6,724 nt of DNA from Candidatus Brocadiia bacterium. GTDB lineage: Bacteria > Planctomycetota > MHYJ01 > WSZJ01. The DNA lies in assembly GCA_013360825.1 (NCBI GenBank), contig JABWAY010000232.1:1-6724 (forward strand). The letters run 5' to 3'. The notes under the pieces are model-generated. The model did no database searches. It was not told the DNA's origin and worked only from the letters and a program-made list of their open reading frames with translations. Below, in pieces: positions 6,184 to 6,724 of this stretch (positions within the stretch are counted from its first letter, which is position 1; each line of letters begins with the position of its first letter). A program made the translations under genes and the position numbers.

Positions 6184-6724
6184 ACGCCCGTGCCCAGCAG
6201 GGCGCGGCACTGCTGATCATGATGCTGATCCTCATCCTCGGCGTCTCTGCCTGGCTGGTCCGCGGCCTGGATGCGCGGGCCACGGCTACCGCGAAACAGC
6301 AGCAGGCCACTGCGGCACTGGCGGCTGCCAAGGAAGCGCTGCTGGGCTACATGGTGACCACCGAGGCGGCGTTTCCCGGCAGCCATGGCCTGCTGCCCTG
6401 CCCGGATATCGATGCCTCGGGCAGCTTCGCCGAAGGCCAGGCCCACGACAGCGCCTGCCTCGCGCGCTATCGCAGTGTCATCGGCCGCTTCCCCTGGAAA
6501 ACCGTTGGCCTGGCACCGGCGCGCGGCAGCGTCGGCGAGTGCCTGTGGTATGCGGTGTCCGGCAACTGGAAGGCGGCGACGCTGGCAACGGCGGAACTGC
6601 TCAACCCCGATACCAACGGCCAGTTCCGCGTGCTTGCCAGTGATGGCCGCCTGGTCGCCGGCGAGACGCCCGCCGCGCGCGCGGTCGCGGTGATCATCGC
6701 GCCCGGGGCGCCGCTCGCCGGGCA
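6180..6724 (+). CDS. Type IV pilin / PilX-like or type II secretion pseudopilin-like protein (partial, C-terminus off the right edge)
   Basis: 181 residues are visible. The N-terminus has a short basic leader ending in Gly (RAQQG, 4-8) followed by a long hydrophobic helix (~9-27, AALLIMMLILILGVSAW). This resembles the PilX group of minor pilins and related pseudopilins, and it lacks the Glu at +5 of the major pilins (Ile is there). The helix continues into an Ala/Lys/Gln-rich amphipathic stretch to ~56, as in pilin stalks. The globular part has LLPCPD (71-76), IGRFPWKTVGL (101-111), ECLWYAVSGNW (120-130) and LNPDTNGQF (141-149), with cysteines at 74, 93 and 121. I recall similar proteins mainly from Proteobacteria. 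The GTG start overlaps the preceding stop as GTGA; AGGCGG just before it is a weak ribosome-binding site. Glycine codons are 16 of 18 GGC, unlike everything to the left. Function beyond pilin-like membrane anchoring is not known. Confidence 0.72.
   Translation, partial: MNARAQQGAALLIMMLILILGVSAWLVRGLDARATATAKQQQATAALAAAKEALLGYMVTTEAAFPGSHGLLPCPDIDASGSFAEGQAHDSACLARYRSVIGRFPWKTVGLAPARGSVGECLWYAVSGNWKAATLATAELLNPDTNGQFRVLASDGRLVAGETPAARAVAVIIAPGAPLAG

Noticed and set aside
4599..6446. A 615-residue open frame on the minus strand opposite DUF1501
   Set aside because: Arg/Pro-rich shadow frame without domains, opposite the clear DUF1501 motifs and crossing several gene boundaries.

Overview
This is a GC-rich bacterial window. 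It holds two divergent transcription units separated by about 213 bp, and a third gene type enters at the right edge. No rRNA, tRNA, CRISPR array, insertion sequence or terminator could be supported. The DUF1800/DUF1501 pair is common in Planctomycetota, Verrucomicrobiota, Myxococcota and some Proteobacteria, so the host phylum cannot be fixed from this window.

Left arm, minus strand (1-2790): the centrepiece is an 817-residue membrane protein. It would normally be annotated as a quinol-dependent nitric oxide reductase (qNOR/NorZ). Its active site instead carries the substitutions described for nitric oxide dismutase (NOD), the enzyme proposed to convert 2 NO to N2 + O2. One FeB-ligand histidine is Asn (H557-N558 in place of His-His), the conserved Glu of the FSALE-type motif is Gln (Q579), and the residues expected at the quinol site are absent. 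The haem-ligand histidines and the HMWVE motif are kept. A ferredoxin-like protein with cysteine motifs for two Fe-S clusters follows at once; its GTG start overlaps the nod stop in a GTGA, so the two are probably translationally coupled. It runs off the left edge.

Centre (2791-3003): a divergent intergenic region with an AT-rich island that holds a perfect 13-bp palindrome, a candidate operator for nod and/or the opposite operon.

Right arm, plus strand (3004-5939): a complete DUF1800 gene and a complete DUF1501 gene 11 bp apart, with near-identical ribosome-binding sites. Both products carry export signals (Sec-like and Tat, respectively). A small single-pass membrane ORF overlaps the end of DUF1501. 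It overlaps in turn, by GTGA, a PilX/pseudopilin-like gene that is cut by the right edge. Glycine codon choice changes abruptly exactly at that last gene, which suggests transfer or a chimeric assembly join.

The main result is a candidate oxygen-producing NO dismutase with a coupled ferredoxin. Dismutation needs no net electron input, so the role of that ferredoxin is an open question.
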